A stretch of 5,608 bases of DNA. Origin: Bacteroidota bacterium. GTDB taxonomy: Bacteria > Bacteroidota > Ignavibacteria > Ignavibacteriales > Ignavibacteriaceae. The position numbers were made by a program, and so were the translations under genes. Shown here one piece after another: positions 1 through 5,304 of this stretch. Every line of letters starts with the position of its first letter. The stretch's first letter is position 1. The DNA lies in the NCBI GenBank assembly GCA_021790055.1, contig JAJYIL010000227.1, positions 1 through 5,608 of the forward strand. Reading direction: 5' to 3'. The notes below the pieces were generated by a model, which was given only the letters and a program-made list of their open reading frames with translations, ran no database searches and was not told where the DNA came from.

Positions 1-276
1 CATGCCATAATGAATGTGCCGCGATTCAGGTCCGACATACTCAGCAACATTTGTAAGGAAGGCAATTACATCGTGCTTGGTAGTTTCTTCAATTTCCAAA
101 ACTCTTTTTACATCAAAGCTTGCCTTCTGTTTAATTACATCAACATCTGTCTGAGGAATTTCTCCGAGAGATGCTCTTGCCTCGCAAGCTAAAATTTCAA
201 TCTTCAACCATGTACCATATTTGAATTCATCCTGCCAGATTTTGCCCATCTCCGGCAATGTATATCTTTCTATCAT
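1..276 (-). CDS. purB: Adenylosuccinate lyase, N-terminal part (runs off the left edge)
   Basis: This is the first 92 codons of adenylosuccinate lyase, a cytoplasmic fumarase/aspartase-superfamily enzyme. It cleaves SAICAR to AICAR and adenylosuccinate to AMP, each with release of fumarate, in purine synthesis. The start reads MIERYTLPEMGKIWQDEFKY, the characteristic PurB opening, followed by ILACEARASLGEIP and ASFDVKRVLEIEETTKHDVIAFL. His68 (in TKHDV) and His89 (in RHIHYG) fall at the positions known as functional histidines in the Bacillus subtilis enzyme. The window ends just before the expected TSSD motif, so the catalytic serine loop is not visible. The ATG at 276-274 shares four bases (ATGA) with the stop of the upstream protease gene, which implies translational coupling. 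The reading frame is open to the window edge. The family call is very secure. Confidence 0.96.
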   Translation of the reverse strand, partial: MIERYTLPEMGKIWQDEFKYGTWLKIEILACEARASLGEIPQTDVDVIKQKASFDVKRVLEIEETTKHDVIAFLTNVAEYVGPESRHIHYGM

Positions 277-1457
277 GTTGTTCTCTCCAGTTTCATTTGT
301 TTCGTTAATATCTTATTGTCCCTCAAAATCTTAATAGTTATCGTATCTCCCGCACTAAACTGCTGAAAGACACCTACAAGCGTTTGCTCGTCGTTGATTA
401 GAAAATCATTTACCTGCAAAATTATATCGCCTTCTTTAAGACCGGCTTTTGCTGCCGGAGTGTTTGGAAGAATCTCGGAAATCATTACCCCACGGGTACT
501 TTGAAGGTTGTAATATTTTGCAATTGTCTCATCAACAGGCTGTATTTTCATTCCTATATTAAAATTACGATCTACCTTTCCATATTCTTTTAATTGAGTG
601 ATTATCCTTTTAACGCGATTAATTGGAATTGCAAAGCCGACACCAACGTTACTCTGAACTCCGTTGGGATTGTAAATTAATGTGTTCATGCCTATTACTT
701 CGCCTTTGCTGTCAGCAAGCGGACCGCCGCTGTTACCGCCGTTAATTGCGGCATCTGTTTGCAGCATATTTAAATAATATCTATGGTCAATCGGTTCCAG
801 GTTCATCCCGGAAGAACTCAATACACCAACTGTTACAGTAGGCTTATCATTCAAGCTGAAGAGACCGAAAGGATTTCCGAAGGCGATTACCCATTCGCCT
901 ATAATTACATTATCTGAATTTCCAAGTGTAACATAAGGAAAGTTACTGCCGTTAATTTTAAGAAGGCAAATATCGGTTGTGCGATCGGTGCCGATAAGTT
1001 TTGCTTTGTAATCTTTACCATTTGTCAAGGTTACTGTTATTTCAGAAGCATTTCCGGCGACGTGGTCATTTGTTACAATATAACCGTCGGGTGAAATAAT
1101 AAAACCGGAACCAAGCTCTTTTACCTTTTGACTAAATCCCTGGTTGCCGAAAAATTGGTTCCAGAAAGGATCGTTAAATAAATTTCCAAACGGACTGCTG
1201 TACTGTTGAATTTCGGTAACGTTAATACCTACAACTGCCGGACTTACTTTTTTTACAGTTTCAGTTATTGCGTTCTGCCTGCTGTCTGAAATGTTTTCAT
1301 CTTGCTGAGATCTGTTTTGTAAAACTGAGTTTGAATGACTTGGATCAGCATCATAATAAAGCTTAGAATCACTTTTTGTTTGTGTTAAAATCAACATGGA
1401 AGTCGAAATAACAATAAAAACAATTAATAGTAGTATTGGAATTTTTTTATTTTTCAT
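273..1457 (-). CDS. DegP/DegQ (HtrA) family serine protease with one PDZ domain
   Basis: This is an envelope serine protease of the HtrA/Deg family, which degrades or holds misfolded proteins outside the cytoplasm. From the start chosen here it has 394 residues: a basic N-terminus and one hydrophobic segment (about residues 5-25) acting as signal anchor or signal peptide; a low-complexity polar linker to about 60; a trypsin-like domain to about 285; and one PDZ domain (about 300-390). The catalytic triad is visible: His132 in TNDHV, Asp162 in TTDICLLK, Ser243 in GGNSGGP. A single PDZ makes it closer to DegS or HtrA-A types than to two-PDZ DegP, but the Q-linker and FFG-rich loop before the protease domain resemble DegP/DegQ. 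I chose the ATG at 1457 because AAGGGA lies 4 nt upstream. An in-frame ATG at 1472 (399 residues) has no good ribosome site. The gene overlaps plsY by 11 nt and its TGA overlaps the purB start. Confidence 0.94.
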   Translation of the reverse strand: MKNKKIPILLLIVFIVISTSMLILTQTKSDSKLYYDADPSHSNSVLQNRSQQDENISDSRQNAITETVKKVSPAVVGINVTEIQQYSSPFGNLFNDPFWNQFFGNQGFSQKVKELGSGFIISPDGYIVTNDHVAGNASEITVTLTNGKDYKAKLIGTDRTTDICLLKINGSNFPYVTLGNSDNVIIGEWVIAFGNPFGLFSLNDKPTVTVGVLSSSGMNLEPIDHRYYLNMLQTDAAINGGNSGGPLADSKGEVIGMNTLIYNPNGVQSNVGVGFAIPINRVKRIITQLKEYGKVDRNFNIGMKIQPVDETIAKYYNLQSTRGVMISEILPNTPAAKAGLKEGDIILQVNDFLINDEQTLVGVFQQFSAGDTITIKILRDNKILTKQMKLERTT

Positions 1458-2082
1458 CTTTTCCCTTAACATCTTTGTTATTTTTTATAATTTCTTTTAA
1501 CGGTTCAATGTGCTTAATAAATAGTAATATCATCAACACAGAGGTGAAAAATAATATTATAGAAACTGAATTAGAGTGAGGGAAAGAATATCTGAAATCA
1601 ATTTCTTCAGAAAACAGAACGGCAACAAATGTAACAATTATTGCAGTTATGTTCGCAAGCAGAATATCCTTTTTCAAAATGAATACGGCAAACCAGATTA
1701 TTATCCAAACTGCCGGTAAAACCGGGAAGATCAAAATTGTACCGCCTGCCGCGGTAGCTAAACCTCTTCCGCCGTTAAATCCGAGCCAGGGATTAAAACA
1801 ATGAGAAAAGACGGCGAACGTTAGTGCCAGAGCCGGCAAGACGAATTCGTATGGGAAAAATAAAATTATAAGATAAACACTTAGAAGACCTTTTAAAGAA
1901 TCAATAATCAAGACTAACAGCCCAATTATTTTTGAGTTAGAGACTTCCATTGCATTTAATGCACCAACATTACCTGAACCAGCATGTCGAATATCAATTC
2001 CTTTTTCTCTCTTCAGAATTAGATAACCGGTTGGAAAAGAGCCTAAAAGATAACCGGTAACCGCGCAGATTAAATAGCTCAT
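1447..2082 (-). CDS. plsY: Glycerol-3-phosphate acyltransferase PlsY
   Basis: This is an integral membrane acyl-phosphate:glycerol-3-phosphate acyltransferase. It transfers the acyl group from acyl-phosphate (made by PlsX) to glycerol-3-phosphate to give lysophosphatidic acid, the first step of phospholipid synthesis. Its 211 residues are typical of the family. Visible signatures are GSFPTGYLI (14-22), GIDIRHAGSGNVGALN (28-43), DSLKG (61-65) and the loop SHCFNPWLGFNGGRGLAT (93-110). Hydrophobic stretches at about 3-20, 52-75, 80-96, 112-136, 141-157 and 172-190 fit a multi-pass protein. Compared with the common GHxFPxxxxFxGGKGVAT loop, this one has Ser for Gly, Asn for Pro with Pro one place later, and Arg for Lys. 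The charge is kept, so it is probably active. It is the first gene of the leftward run. No convincing Shine-Dalgarno precedes the ATG. Its stop lies inside the start region of the protease gene. Confidence 0.93.
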   Translation of the reverse strand: MSYLICAVTGYLLGSFPTGYLILKREKGIDIRHAGSGNVGALNAMEVSNSKIIGLLVLIIDSLKGLLSVYLIILFFPYEFVLPALALTFAVFSHCFNPWLGFNGGRGLATAAGGTILIFPVLPAVWIIIWFAVFILKKDILLANITAIIVTFVAVLFSEEIDFRYSFPHSNSVSIILFFTSVLMILLFIKHIEPLKEIIKNNKDVKGKDEK

Positions 2083-2175
2083 AGAAAATAAGTTAAAAAT
2101 GGTGAAGTTTTCATTTGCAATTTAATAAATTTTGAATTCAACTTGTGAAAAAGCAAATATTTTATTTATATCATA

Positions 2176-2206
2176 TTGCATTGAAAATCGAATCCTATTA
2201 TATTTG
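2176..2206 (+). promoter_or_regulatory. Candidate Bacteroidota-type promoter reading toward the tRNA cluster
   Basis: TTG at 2176-2178 is followed after 20 nt by TATATTTG at 2199-2206. This matches the TTG-N19..21-TAnnTTTG pattern known for the main sigma factor of Bacteroidota. It would start transcription about 80 nt before the first tRNA-like copy. The region is very AT-rich, so a chance match is quite possible. A competing candidate is the TATAAAAT element immediately in front of each tRNA-Gly copy (2274-2281 and 2386-2393), which could be a -10 box for each copy, although I see no good -35 for it. Confidence 0.25.
2197..2202 (-). promoter_or_regulatory. Candidate -10 box for the plsY operon
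   Basis: Read on the minus strand, positions 2202-2197 spell a perfect TATAAT. This would put the transcript start about 105-110 nt upstream of the plsY ATG. The best -35 match (TTGTCG) lies 20 nt upstream, which is longer than usual. The site overlaps the plus-strand candidate. The rest of the 2083-2288 spacer holds no ORF or RNA gene that I can recognise. This is a weak call in AT-rich DNA. Confidence 0.2.
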
Positions 2207-2288
2207 ATCTCAATTTTTAAGACGACAAAGTAAACATAAAGTTTCATTCAAGTATTAAGTTCTTAAAAAGTATTATAAAATTTTTTAT

Positions 2289-2381
2289 GCGGGAATAGCT
2301 CAGTTTCAGCCAAAGGCTGATCAGCCTCCGGCTGAGTTAGAGCGCAATCCAGAAGGCTATCGTGATTGATGTTGCGGGTTC
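2289..2381 (+). pseudogene. Degenerate tRNA-Gly copy with a hairpin insertion in the D-loop
   Basis: This is a broken duplicate of the intact tRNA-Gly that follows 112 nt downstream. The acceptor 5' strand GCGGGAA, TA and the D-stem halves GCTC/GAGC are identical to the intact gene. The D-loop reads AGTT, then 30 extra bases, then GTTA, so removing the 30 bases restores a normal 8-nt loop. An anticodon stem (CAATC 2345-2349 / GATTG 2364-2368) can still pair, but its loop is 14 nt instead of 7 and has no recognisable anticodon. The copy stops inside the T-loop after GCGGGTTC. The 3' T-stem and acceptor strand are absent, and the sequence passes directly into the leader of the intact tRNA. The 17 nt in front of the two copies match at 14 positions, which points to tandem duplication. 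It cannot make a functional tRNA. Confidence 0.88.
2306..2335. repeat. Two tandem 15-nt hairpins inserted in the tRNA-Gly copy
   Basis: The insert is TCAGCCAAAGGCTGA directly followed by TCAGCCTCCGGCTGA. Both share the 6-bp stem TCAGCC/GGCTGA and differ only in the 3-nt loop (AAA versus TCC). The junction GGCTGATCAGCC is itself a perfect palindrome. The unit looks like a small dispersed palindromic element, but no second locus is visible in this window. Confidence 0.9.
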
Positions 2382-2400
2382 ATAATATAAAATAATTTAT

Positions 2401-2473
<73 letters not shown>

Positions 2474-2478
2474 CAAGC

Positions 2479-2506
2479 AATCCACAAATTGTGGATTTTA
2501 TTTTTT
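2479..2506 (+). terminator. Intrinsic terminator after tRNA-Gly
   Basis: AATCCACA (2479-2486) pairs perfectly with TGTGGATT (2490-2497) across a 3-nt loop, and the T-rich tract TTATTTTTT follows. This is a good Rho-independent terminator for the tRNA-Gly transcript. The next tRNA-like copy starts only 4 nt after the tract, so downstream copies depend on readthrough or on their own promoter. Confidence 0.75.
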
Positions 2507-2510
2507 AAAA

Positions 2511-2582
2511 GGCGCTGTAGCCAAGTGGCTCAAGGCGAAGGTCTGCAACCCGCCAATTGGCGGGCGAATCCGACCGGCGCCT
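2511..2582 (+). pseudogene. Degenerate tRNA-Cys copy 1 with a palindrome replacing the T-arm 5' side
   Basis: The first 38 nt, up to CTGCAA (tRNA position 37), are identical to the intact tRNA-Cys 119 nt downstream, and so are the last 18 nt from CGAATCC to the discriminator T. Between them, the 18 nt carrying the 3' anticodon stem, variable loop and 5' T-stem are replaced by the 16-nt palindrome CCCGCCAATTGGCGGG. The 7-bp acceptor stem and the D-arm can still form, but the anticodon stem and T-arm cannot, so normal tRNA function is excluded. A folded transcript would have acceptor stem, D-arm and one artificial GC-rich hairpin. It is preceded by the same TTTTTAAAA leader as the intact copy. 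Confidence 0.9.
2549..2564. repeat. 16-nt perfect palindrome in tRNA-Cys copy 1
   Basis: CCCGCCAATTGGCGGG is its own reverse complement over all 16 bases. It lies between CTGCAA and CGAATCC of the tRNA-Cys sequence, the same borders as the unrelated 17-nt palindrome at 2981-2997. Confidence 0.93.
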
Positions 2583-2626
2583 CGAATGAAGTTCAAAAAT
2601 GATTCGAGTATTTTAATATATTTTTA
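2581..2626 (+). terminator. Possible weak terminator after tRNA-Cys copy 1
   Basis: CTCGAAT (2581-2587) pairs with ATTCGAG (2602-2608) over a 14-nt loop, followed by an AT-rich stretch ending in five T's. The stem is short and not GC-rich, so it could also be incidental. Confidence 0.3.
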
Positions 2627-2629
2627 AAA

Positions 2630-2703
2630 GGCGCTGTAGCCAAGTGGCTCAAGGCGAAGGTCTGCAAAACCTTTATTCGTCGGTTCGAATCCGACCGGCG
2701 CCT
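2630..2703 (+). tRNA. tRNA-Cys, anticodon GCA
   Basis: This is the intact copy of the Cys array. Acceptor GGCGCTG (2630-2636) pairs with CGGCGCC (2696-2702) with one T-G pair; discriminator T2703; D-arm GCC/GGC with an 11-nt loop; anticodon stem AAGGT/ACCTT with loop CTGCAAA; variable loop TATTC; T-arm GTCGG-TTCGAAT-CCGAC. Anticodon GCA at 2664-2666 reads both cysteine codons. CCA is not encoded. Positions 2668-2685, which begin with AACC and end with GGTT, are the segment replaced by hairpins in the two degenerate copies. As the only intact Cys tRNA seen here, it may be essential. Confidence 0.97.
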
Positions 2704-2723
2704 CAAATAGAAGCCAACCTGAT

Positions 2724-2963
2724 ATGTATTTTGTATATGTGTTAAGAAGCCTCAAGGATAACAAAAGATATATCGGATTTACGGATAATCTTGAAAGGCG
2801 ATTAACTGAACACAACTCTGGAAAAGTAAAATCCACCAAGAATAGAAAGCCATTGGAGCTAATTTATCATGAAGAATATACTGATAAATTCGAAGCTATG
2901 AACAGAGAAAAGTTTTTTAAGAGCGGGCGTGGAAGGGAATTCCTAAAATTTAATAATCATTAA
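2724..2963 (+). CDS. Small GIY-YIG nuclease-domain protein (UPF0213/YhbQ type)
   Basis: This is a 79-residue stand-alone GIY-YIG domain protein of the UPF0213-like group. Family members share the fold of homing endonucleases and UvrC; the cellular job of the short forms is not settled. Seen here: FVYVL (3-7) as the GIY strand with Tyr5; YIG at 16-18; Arg25 in NLERR; His30 in EHNSG; the VKSTKNRKPLELIYHE strand; and Glu62 in MNREKFFKSG. All expected catalytic and metal-binding positions are therefore present. Length is typical and the gene looks complete. It starts 20 nt after the intact tRNA-Cys with no clear Shine-Dalgarno, and its stop lies 1 nt before a tRNA-Cys 3' fragment. Close linkage to broken tRNA copies suggests, but does not prove, that it behaves as a small mobile cassette. 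A housekeeping nucleic-acid role cannot be excluded. Confidence 0.9.
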   Translation: MYFVYVLRSLKDNKRYIGFTDNLERRLTEHNSGKVKSTKNRKPLELIYHEEYTDKFEAMNREKFFKSGRGREFLKFNNH

Positions 2964-2964
2964 T

Positions 2965-3015
2965 AGGCGAAGGTCTGCAACCCCGATTTTATCGGGGCGA
3001 ATCCGACCGGCGCCT
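2965..3015 (+). pseudogene. tRNA-Cys 3' fragment (copy 3) carrying a hairpin
   Basis: This fragment starts within the D-loop (AGGCGAAGGTCTGCAA) and runs to the discriminator T3015, so the acceptor 5' strand and most of the D-arm are missing. As in copy 1, the segment between CTGCAA and CGAATCC is replaced by a hairpin, here the 17-nt CCCCGATTTTATCGGGG. The remaining 3' part is identical to the intact tRNA-Cys. It begins immediately after the GIY-YIG stop codon. The hairpin lacks a T-tract, so it is not an obvious terminator for the nuclease gene. Confidence 0.9.
2981..2997. repeat. 17-nt hairpin in tRNA-Cys copy 3
   Basis: CCCCGAT pairs with ATCGGGG over a TTT loop with seven perfect base pairs. 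It occupies exactly the same position in the tRNA-Cys sequence as the 16-nt palindrome of copy 1 but has a different sequence. Confidence 0.93.
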
Positions 3016-3154
3016 CAAATACCATCCTCGACATTTTTATACTCTTCTAATTGAAAACATAAGTAAGCCATCTCTCCAAAAAAGTCATAATCCTCTTGTA
3101 ACTCTTTTCATAAAAATGTAATTTGCTTTGAGTGATATCGATAAAATGAAGTTA

Positions 3155-3160
3155 GAGGGA
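3155..3160 (+). promoter_or_regulatory. Ribosome binding site deciding the TTG start of the kinase gene
   Basis: GAGGGA lies 7 nt in front of the TTG at 3168. The frame is closed upstream by a TAG at 3153-3155, and the first internal ATG is codon 77, so this site makes TTG the most likely start. The site lies inside a nine-codon ORF (ATG 3146 to TAA 3175) in another frame. The rest of the 3022-3154 spacer shows no gene. Confidence 0.7.
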
Positions 3161-3167
3161 ACCTTTT

Positions 3168-5285
3168 TTGGGTAAATCATTTATATTCGAATTATATGAA
3201 AAGAATAGATTTCTTCTCTTAAAAATAATTACAAGCCCTTTTGTATTAGCCTTTCCTATCGCTATTCTAATTATAGCTGCCTTTCCTCCCGTTTTCAATA
3301 AATACGAAATAAAAATCGTTCAGCGTAATAAGATTAATCCGCATTGGACCTATTATTATGCCAATCTGAACGACTACGGGAAAAGTGAAAAGATTATGTT
3401 TGACCAACTGCAACATGATTTTTTCTCCTTAACTGTTTTTGTAAAAGATAAAACCGTCGAACAGTGGAACTTCAACGGTAAATTTATGCGAACACTGACA
3501 CCGGTAGTTTGCCGGATTGGAAACGACAGTTTAAAATCGATATACTTTTTTTATTACAACAAAAACAAAATTTATTTGAATTGTCTGAATCCGTTAAAAA
3601 ATAAGTTTATAGCGAGGGATAAGTATATTATTGATTATGCCCCTAAGAACAAGCAAACTGATTGTACTATTTATCCAGTAATCTTTTATGATTCGAATAA
3701 CGACGGTACTAAGGAATTTTATTTCTTTACGAATACAGGCTATTCAATTCAACCGCGAAGGGTATTTGAATACGATCCGGCTAAAGATACAATTTATATT
3801 TCACCTAAAAGTTATGCGTGTTTAACTAATTCAATGCTGGACGATTATTCCCGCTATAATTTAAATTTGGTTTTTGCAACAATGGCTGTCGGCAACGGTA
3901 ATATAAAGGACCCCTATTCTGATTTCTATGCATGGCTAATGGACTTTAATAAAAACCTTTCATTTAAGTTTGTTCCTACAAAAATTGGATATTACCCCTC
4001 TAATTCTGCAATATGTTATTTAAATGCCGGTAATAAAAAATTTTATGTAGTATTAAATATTTATAACGGAACTAAAAAACATTTATGCACATTGGGTTTA
4101 TATAACCGGGAATTAAAATTAATTAAAGAAAGTAAATTCGAGTTCACGCCGGAATGGCTAGGCGCTTCGTTATATGTATCCAGACATGAACCAAACTGTT
4201 TTTATATTATTAAACATACTGGACAAATTCTGAAGCTTGATTACAAGTTTAAAATCATTAAGACAATTTATATTCCTCCTGTTTTCGGCGGCATATTGTA
4301 CACTGCTGATATTGATGGTAATAATAATAATGAACATTTGTTCATGAGTAAAGATGAGGATAAGATAATAATTACAAGAAATGATTTTTCTAATTACGTA
4401 ACTTTAAATTGCCAAGGTTTGGGAAACATCGAAACTTGCTCTTTACTGATGGACAATAAGAACCAGCCGATGCTTTCTATCTCTTCAAAAACAGAACAGC
4501 TAATTCTTTCGTATCAATTTAATTATTTATACTATCTATATTACCCGGCTTATGCTCTCGTCTATCTTCTTACCGCGCTTTTAATTCTATTGATCGAAAG
4601 GATTCAAAGACATCGTGCGGAATTAAAGTATGAATCCGAAAAGAAAATTGCTGAACTTCAAATGAAATCAATTAAGAACCAGCTTGACCCTCATTTTACA
4701 TTAAACATTTTAAACTCCATCGGTTCTCTGTTTTATAAGCAGGATAGGGATAAAGCCGATTATATCTTCGGAAAGTACGCCAGGTTTTTACGCTTAATGG
4801 TTCTGAATTCCGATAAATTTGAGACAACTTTGCATGAGGAATTGGAATACGTAGAACATTATCTTGAACTGGAAAGGTTCCGAAGCAATGATAAGTTTAT
4901 CTGGAATGCTGATGTCGAAGCCGGATTAGATATGAAAATTAAAATCCCGAAGATGATTATTTATACTTTTGTTGAGAATGCAATAAAACACGGAATACGG
5001 CATCTTGAAAAGGATGGAAAGATTTTTATTTCAGTAAGAAATAATTTCGGCGAATATAAGATTGTAATAAGCGATAACGGTGTAGGCAGGCAAAGAGCAG
5101 GGGAAATAGAATACGGGAATACAGGTAAAGGATTATTTATACTTGATCAAATTCTTGATCAATATTTTAACTTAATGAAAGTTAAAATAACTTATGAAAT
5201 AAAAGATGTTTTTAATAACAGTAGAAATGAGACCGGCACAGAAGTTAAAATTAATATTCCGGTAAGTAAAAATGATGATAAATAA
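3168..5285 (+). CDS. LytS-type sensor histidine kinase with a large extracytoplasmic sensor region
   Basis: This is a 705-residue membrane sensor kinase of the His_kinase (PF06580) plus HATPase_c class, which phosphorylates LytTR-type regulators. Order: short cytoplasmic N-terminus; membrane segment (about 23-41); sensor region (about 43-450); second membrane segment (about 453-476); coiled coil RAELKYESEKKIAELQMKS (483-501); kinase core. The phospho-acceptor is His509 in NQLDPHFTLNILNS, with TL where most relatives have LF. The ATP-binding parts are the N box FVENAIKHG (601-609), DNGVGR (636-641), GNTGKGLFI (650-658) and GTEVKINIP (690-698). The sensor has two acidic FG-GAP/VCBS-like loops, DSNNDGTKEFYF (175-186) and DIDGNNNNEH (381-390), suggesting a beta-propeller-like fold; its ligand is unknown. 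The start is TTG, supported by GAGGGA 7 nt upstream. The partner regulator follows after 119 nt on the same strand. Confidence 0.93.
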   Translation: MGKSFIFELYEKNRFLLLKIITSPFVLAFPIAILIIAAFPPVFNKYEIKIVQRNKINPHWTYYYANLNDYGKSEKIMFDQLQHDFFSLTVFVKDKTVEQWNFNGKFMRTLTPVVCRIGNDSLKSIYFFYYNKNKIYLNCLNPLKNKFIARDKYIIDYAPKNKQTDCTIYPVIFYDSNNDGTKEFYFFTNTGYSIQPRRVFEYDPAKDTIYISPKSYACLTNSMLDDYSRYNLNLVFATMAVGNGNIKDPYSDFYAWLMDFNKNLSFKFVPTKIGYYPSNSAICYLNAGNKKFYVVLNIYNGTKKHLCTLGLYNRELKLIKESKFEFTPEWLGASLYVSRHEPNCFYIIKHTGQILKLDYKFKIIKTIYIPPVFGGILYTADIDGNNNNEHLFMSKDEDKIIITRNDFSNYVTLNCQGLGNIETCSLLMDNKNQPMLSISSKTEQLILSYQFNYLYYLYYPAYALVYLLTALLILLIERIQRHRAELKYESEKKIAELQMKSIKNQLDPHFTLNILNSIGSLFYKQDRDKADYIFGKYARFLRLMVLNSDKFETTLHEELEYVEHYLELERFRSNDKFIWNADVEAGLDMKIKIPKMIIYTFVENAIKHGIRHLEKDGKIFISVRNNFGEYKIVISDNGVGRQRAGEIEYGNTGKGLFILDQILDQYFNLMKVKITYEIKDVFNNSRNETGTEVKINIPVSKNDDK

Positions 5286-5304
5286 AATTAAACAAGGATA
5301 AATG

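Larger units (their letters stand above)
2652..3021 (+). repeat. Direct repeats of the tRNA-Cys 3' part flanking the GIY-YIG gene
   Basis: The segment from AGGCGAAGG in the D-loop to CTCAAATA just past the tRNA end occurs at 2652-2709 inside the intact tRNA-Cys and again at 2965-3021. Outside the 18/17-nt hairpin segment the two copies are identical, and they diverge right after CTCAAATA. About 255 bp containing a GIY-YIG nuclease gene lie between them. The layout resembles the intact-tRNA plus 3'-fragment pattern left by integration at a tRNA gene, or a third array copy whose 5' part was replaced by the nuclease gene. Confidence 0.85.

Noticed and set aside
10..192. Plus-strand 60-codon open frame
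   Set aside because: It lies opposite the purB coding sequence, whose protein is recognisable over all 92 codons; the plus-strand product resembles nothing and has no ribosome site.
2624..2839. Minus-strand 71-codon open frame with GFEPTNKGFADLRLEPLGYSAF-like end
   Set aside because: This is the antisense reading of the tRNA-Cys gene plus part of the GIY-YIG gene, a well-known kind of spurious protein call.
2981..2997. Intrinsic terminator for the GIY-YIG gene
   Set aside because: The hairpin is strong but is followed by GC-containing tRNA sequence with no T-tract.
2511..3021. tRNA introns interrupted after position 37 (GIY-YIG as a group I intron homing endonuclease)
   Set aside because: The border at position 37 is suggestive, but sequence resumes in the T-loop, so tRNA bases are replaced and not interrupted, and 16-17 nt cannot hold a self-splicing intron.
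2652..3021. Classical integrative element with att sites in tRNA-Cys
   Set aside because: Only about 255 bp and a GIY-YIG gene lie between the repeats; no integrase or cargo is present, so I kept it as a hypothesis about a mini-cassette only.
3096..3124. Sigma70-like promoter TTGTAA-N17-TAATTT before the kinase
   Set aside because: The -10 matches the consensus poorly and the region is AT-rich; not strong enough to list as a feature.
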